DNA of 64,000 bases. It comes from Asterias rubens. Lineage: Eukaryota > Echinodermata > Asteroidea > Forcipulatida > Asteriidae. Below the pieces are notes generated by a model. That model ran no database searches. It was not told where the DNA came from and saw nothing but the letters and a program-made list of their open reading frames with translations. Every line of letters starts with the position of its first letter. The stretch's first letter is position 1. A program made the translations under genes and the position numbers. Where the stretch lies: contig NC_047071.1 of NCBI RefSeq assembly GCF_902459465.1, forward strand, positions 9,998,002 to 10,062,001. The letters are read 5' to 3'. Below, in pieces: positions 60,449 through 64,000 of the stretch.

Positions 60449-63400
60449 CTATAGCACAAACACACACACAAATAAGATTTTCTATCAGCCATTACTATTT
60501 AGGCTGAAGTGGAAATGAGTTGTAAATTACCGCTTGTTCCTAGTTTGTGTAACAACCAATGCACAGTTTGCGCAAAGACTAAAGTTGGCCTCAGGTCGAC
60601 CTTGCGTTTTTAGGATCACACTGCGCATCAGCTAAGACCATCGGGAACTTTCAGTCGGCGATTATTTACGACCTGAGCGTAACTGCGACGATTTTAACAC
60701 AATCTGAAACAGTCGCCGCTCGAAAAAAAAAAAATGCAAAGTCGCAGAGTAGGACAATTTCAACTTGTACGACGTGACCCGACGGTCGAGAACCAATCGC
60801 AAGCGCACGATTTCTCAGTTGTTGTGACCTGACCATAATTTTTTGTCTGCGCGTTGCCGACGGTTTGTTGCGGGCGCAAGGAAATCTTGTTGGACCTGAG
60901 GCCGGCTTTAAGTTGAACATTGTTTGATTAAACTATGCCTGACCTCTGTCTCGTAGGCTAGTCTACTATTAGGGACCAACCTACGGGCAAAGTTGCATCG
61001 CTGCAGAGCTGTTTACACCATTGGCTAATTCCACAGCACAGTGCAGAGTGGACCAGTTATAACAAAATGATAGCGTGCGTTAAAATGCCGGTGTCAGATG
61101 CTACTGTGTCCGCCATGCAACACTGTCCGCTCCGGACGTTTTTGCATACGCAATCGTGTCCGGGGCTATGCAAAAACTGTCCGGCGGCCATGTACATGAC
61201 TGTAAATGTATGTGCGCGCGTAAGTGAGCGAGCATGCACTGAACCTACGTATTATACGCAGCATGAATATTCACGTATTTTATGAAATTGCAGCGAATAC
61301 CCAACGACCGAACATTTCCCATGTCATTCATGACATGCACTAGCTTGTAAAAAATGGCGAACGTGTTGCGTCGACCAATGACGTTTAATTTACTGCAAGG
61401 ACGGTTTTGCACGAGGGAGGACACAACTGCATATGCAAATTTGTCCGGGCGGACACAATTGCTATATGCAGCAGCGTCCGGGCGGACACGATTGCATATG
61501 CAAAACCGTCCAGCAGACATTAGTGCATATGCAATAATGTCCTCCGGATAGTATTGCATAGAGGACATAATTGCATGCGACACCGGTCGCCTTGAGTACA
61601 CATTAGAAGAGTCAATTGCACTTCAACTTCTTGGCGCATGCCCTTATTATAGGTAGCTCACTGAACAACCACTCGTTAACGGCACTGGTAACATAAGTAG
61701 GCTAATTAATCAAAATAATTTTTAGCATAACAATTTACTTGGTAACGTGTAACGGAAAGCAACGGAAAGCTGACGATAGTATAAAACATTGTGAGAACCG
61801 GTTCAAGTAATTTCTCACTAAAATATTTGAATTGAAAAGGAAACCCACGCTGAGGGCTCAAACTCAAGGCATCCATGGACGCACAAAACTTGTACGACAA
61901 GAGTGTTTGTTCTTCTCTCTATCAACTTCGACGACTAATTGAGTCAACATTTTCACAGGCTTAATATGCAGATGTTGAGAAACTTATGAAAGGTATCCAG
62001 TGCCTTTAAGCATTGATCCTTGAGCGAACTTGACCCGAGCTGTTACAACAACAAAAACTGTTGCGTAAACACAGGTCAGCCAACTCGCCGTATTATCCCA
62101 AGCTGGACATAGCCACACGTCCCAAAGGGATTGTCAATCAACAATGATTTGACTAGAAGGAAGCAGGATAAAACCCTGCCAGGATTATTCTTTGTAAAAA
62201 AAAAAAAAACAATTGACATAGATGACGCAAACTATAAGACCTAATTAAATAGTCGGGGCACAATAAGCTTATTGACCAATCCAGGCAAAATCTGGACATG
62301 ATAGTAAACAACAAACTTGGATAAACAACTCTTTGGCAAAATACGAAACAAACCCTCAAAACCTATGGGGAAATTTTAATTGGTCAGTATTGATGCATAA
62401 CATCACATTTTTGCAACAAAACAGGTCCCTCGCTGCAGGATATAGCATAAGTTAATTATGGTACCTCAATCCAGTTTCGGAAAAAAATGCAATTAGTTAT
62501 TTCACAACTGTTACACTGATTAAAGGAATATTACAGAATTGGTTTTGCCAAACAAAACAGTTGATGGCAGTGTAAGCAGTTTATTTATTCAACCATACAC
62601 TCTAACTGTCAAACCCGAAGAAGTTTGAGATCGATCAGTCATCTGGGTCACGAAAAACAACCGATTTCACATTTTTGCATGACATCGATTTAAACAAAAT
62701 GAATAAAAGCGCTCACTGAGCGATAAACTTCAAACGGGAAACATGTTTTATTATTTCCCATCAAATATGACAATTTATACAGAAATATCTAAAGGGGTGT
62801 TTTATACAATCATCATAATTAGACCTTGTAGATTTGATGCATATCTGTGATCTTGCACTTTTATTTCCCCGGTAATCTTCTTTTAAGTTTCTTTTACTTA
62901 TCAGGATATTACTATAACGACATTACTAGATTGTATCGGTTCTCAACTCAACTTACCTTCTACAATACTTAAAAAGATGTCCTTGAGTTTGTCCACGTAC
63001 TCCTGGTTAGGCGCCGATAGATACCATCGTTTCACATCCTCGAGAGTCGTGAGTCTAGTTTGGTAAAAGTAACCTGGTCCTATCTTCATGTAGGTCTTCC
63101 CTGATGAGAACAAAATTATAGGTTTTTCTATTGGGAATTGCCAAATACCAATCTTCTCTCTTGGTGTATCTCAACATGTATGCATAAAACAACAAACCTT
63201 TCAAAATTTTAGCTCAATATTGGTCGTTGAAGTTGCGAGATAATAATGAAGGAAAAAAAACCGCCCTTGCACACGAAGTTTTGTGCTTTCAGATGCTTGA
63301 TTTCGAGACCTCAAAATCTAATTCTGGGGTCTCGAAATCAAATTCGTGGAAAGTTCTTTCTCGAAGACTACGTTACTTCAAAATAACTTAAAAAAATAGG

Positions 63401-64000
63401 GAGACCGTGGACATGAGAGCAATAAGCTCACTTGATAGAGCACATAAACGTTAAGCTGAAGGGTTGCAGTTTCAAACCCCCCTAGCCCTCTATTGAGTTT
63501 ATATTATTTAAATAAATTTACCTTTAAATAATATTTAGAGAAAACGTTTAAAATAAAGTGTATTTTGTTTCTTACAAATGTATTTTAATCATCGTTCGAT
63601 AAACCAAACTGCCAAGGCAACATTTTGTTCACAAGAGTGTTAACTGTGAACTTCGTAGCGATTTTCCCGAGAGTTTTCTCGGACCCAGACCTTTCTCTCT
63701 CATGTGACCCCGATCTTACCATCTGGATATTTAATTGGAGGCAGAAAGTAACAATTTAATTCTGGATCAGTGATCGATGTTCCGGTAGGCATTGTGCTAA
63801 GCCTCGCTACATCTTCCTCTCCCAATTCAAGTTTCACAACAAATGTCCCGTCTACTTTAAGATCCAGCTCTAAATCACGTGGCAGGAGATCTTTCAGTTG
63901 CGTAAACGCACCGCAACATAACAGCACCCTTTTCGACCAAAAAATGTTCCCTGACTTCGTGATGATCTTCATCACTGCCTCCTTGTCAGTCTGGTAGCTC
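60201..64000 (-). CDS. FAD-dependent amine/amino-acid oxidase (DAO family, sarcosine/pipecolate oxidase-like), 3' part, peroxisomal
   Basis: Three exons in the minus sense: 64000-63720 (continues beyond the window), 63100-62957, 60448-60201. Junctions: CCAGATG|GTAAGA to CATCAG|GG (split Gly), and GTAGAAG|GTAAGT to GCTATAG|GA (split Gly). Seen: KRVLLCCGAFTQLKDLLP, the strand-turn typical of the DAO FAD fold; YFLPPIKYPDGKTYMKIGPG; then TCACSRTSTSLPY followed by GLAVGGYGFGAMMSDEIGRI. The first Cys of CACS aligns by eye with the flavin-linked Cys of the monomeric sarcosine/pipecolate oxidase branch (C-x-Y-T-x-T), and the Gly-rich GGYGFGA with its FAD-contact loop. The protein ends QPAKL, a canonical type 1 peroxisomal signal. 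The substrate cannot be told; the N-terminal Rossmann motif is off the window. Confidence 0.88.
60583..60913. mobile_element. Palindromic MITE in the oxidase last intron
   Basis: AAGTTGGCCTCAGGTC and CTTGCG mirrored by CGCAAGG and GACCTGAGGCCGGCTT; internal modules GTCGCA/GCGACG. Confidence 0.7.
61087..61587. mobile_element. GTCCGG-module palindromic element, copy 3
   Basis: CCGGTGTCAGATGCTACTGT ... ATAATTGCATGCGACACCGG; module run at 61420-61570. In the oxidase intron. Confidence 0.75.
61676..62009 (-). mobile_element. TTAA MITE, old copy
   Basis: TTAA at 61676 and 62006. The central part with the hairpin is replaced by diverged sequence; keeps GTATAAAACATTGTGAGAA. Confidence 0.6.
62010..62956. 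other. Oxidase intron, nothing recognised
   Basis: AT-rich. 62085-62130 weakly resembles 28575-28620 (CACACGTCC, GTCATTCAACAGTG against GTCAATCAACAATG). Confidence 0.3.
62957..63100 (-). CDS. Oxidase exon (n-1)
   Basis: 144 nt, phase 1 both sides, acceptor TTCTCATCAG, donor GTAAGT. It encodes KTYMKIGPGYFYQTRLTTLE and VKRWYLSAPNQEYVDKLKD, FLSIVE. No ATG-initiated frame of its own; recognised by its fit with the flanking exons. Confidence 0.85.
63127..63385 (+). mobile_element. TTAA MITE, truncated both sides
   Basis: TCTTGGTGTATCTCAACATG, hairpin TTTCGAGACCTCAAAATC / TGGGGTCTCGAAATC, then CGAAGACTACGTTACTTC; lies in the oxidase intron 27 bp upstream (transcript sense) of exon 63100-62957's acceptor. 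Confidence 0.7.
63405..63495 (+). pseudogene. tRNA-like remnant
   Basis: AAGCTCACTTGATAGAGCAC as box A and GCAGTTTCAAACCCCCC as box B; stems imperfect. Confidence 0.35.
63720..64000 (-). CDS. Oxidase exon (n-2), truncated by the window edge
   Basis: Open to the window edge; reads SYQTDKEAVMKIITKSGN then WSKRVLLCCGAFTQLKDLLP, and ends PPIKYPDG at donor GTAAGA. Reading through the donor meets TGA after seven codons. Confidence 0.88.

Overview
The window is animal nuclear DNA: AT-rich, with spliced genes, long introns and many short non-autonomous transposons. An echinoderm, most likely a sea star, is my inference. It rests on the repeat landscape (a TTAA-flanked element with ends AGGCAGTGGACACTATTGG, and foldback elements resembling sea-urchin TU elements) as I remember it, not on a search.

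Three protein genes can be supported. (1) A single-exon class A GPCR lies on the minus strand at 11805-10774. (2) A metazoan AMT-type ammonium transporter lies on the plus strand from 31460 to 58783. All its splice junctions can be placed with consistent GT/AG sites and phases, giving a TATA box, ten exons per transcript and a poly(A) signal. (3) The 3' half of a minus-strand FAD-dependent amine/amino-acid oxidase occupies three exons from 64000 down to 60201. It ends in the peroxisomal tripeptide AKL, and its 5' part is beyond the window. The transporter and the oxidase are convergent, with stop codons about 1.4 kb apart.

The most notable gene-level observation is that the transporter carries two adjacent, homologous, phase-matched exons (51014-51156 and 51435-51571). 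Both encode the segment corresponding to AmtB helix M7 and the start of M8. Only one can be used per mRNA: joining both creates an immediate in-frame TGA, and skipping both shifts the frame. A second is that the 5' splice site of exon 4 has been tandemly amplified into a minisatellite of about 21 units of roughly 30 bp (48105-48770), so the intron begins with a run of copies of its own donor.

Layout: 1-10.1 kb has no gene, only palindromic MITEs, TTAA MITEs and a SINE. 10.1-11.8 kb holds a SINE and the GPCR. 11.8-31.3 kb is intergenic: TTAA MITEs, SINEs, degenerate tandem arrays, two GTCCGG-module palindromic elements and a 19-bp minisatellite. 31.4-58.8 kb is the transporter, whose introns 1 and 2 each hold a foldback element of over 2 kb. 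58.8-64 kb holds the oxidase and more MITEs. Two dispersed copies of a repeat contain a 16-nt hairpin that matches, or nearly matches, the replication-dependent histone mRNA 3' stem-loop. No virus, CRISPR array, rRNA or intact canonical tRNA gene was found.
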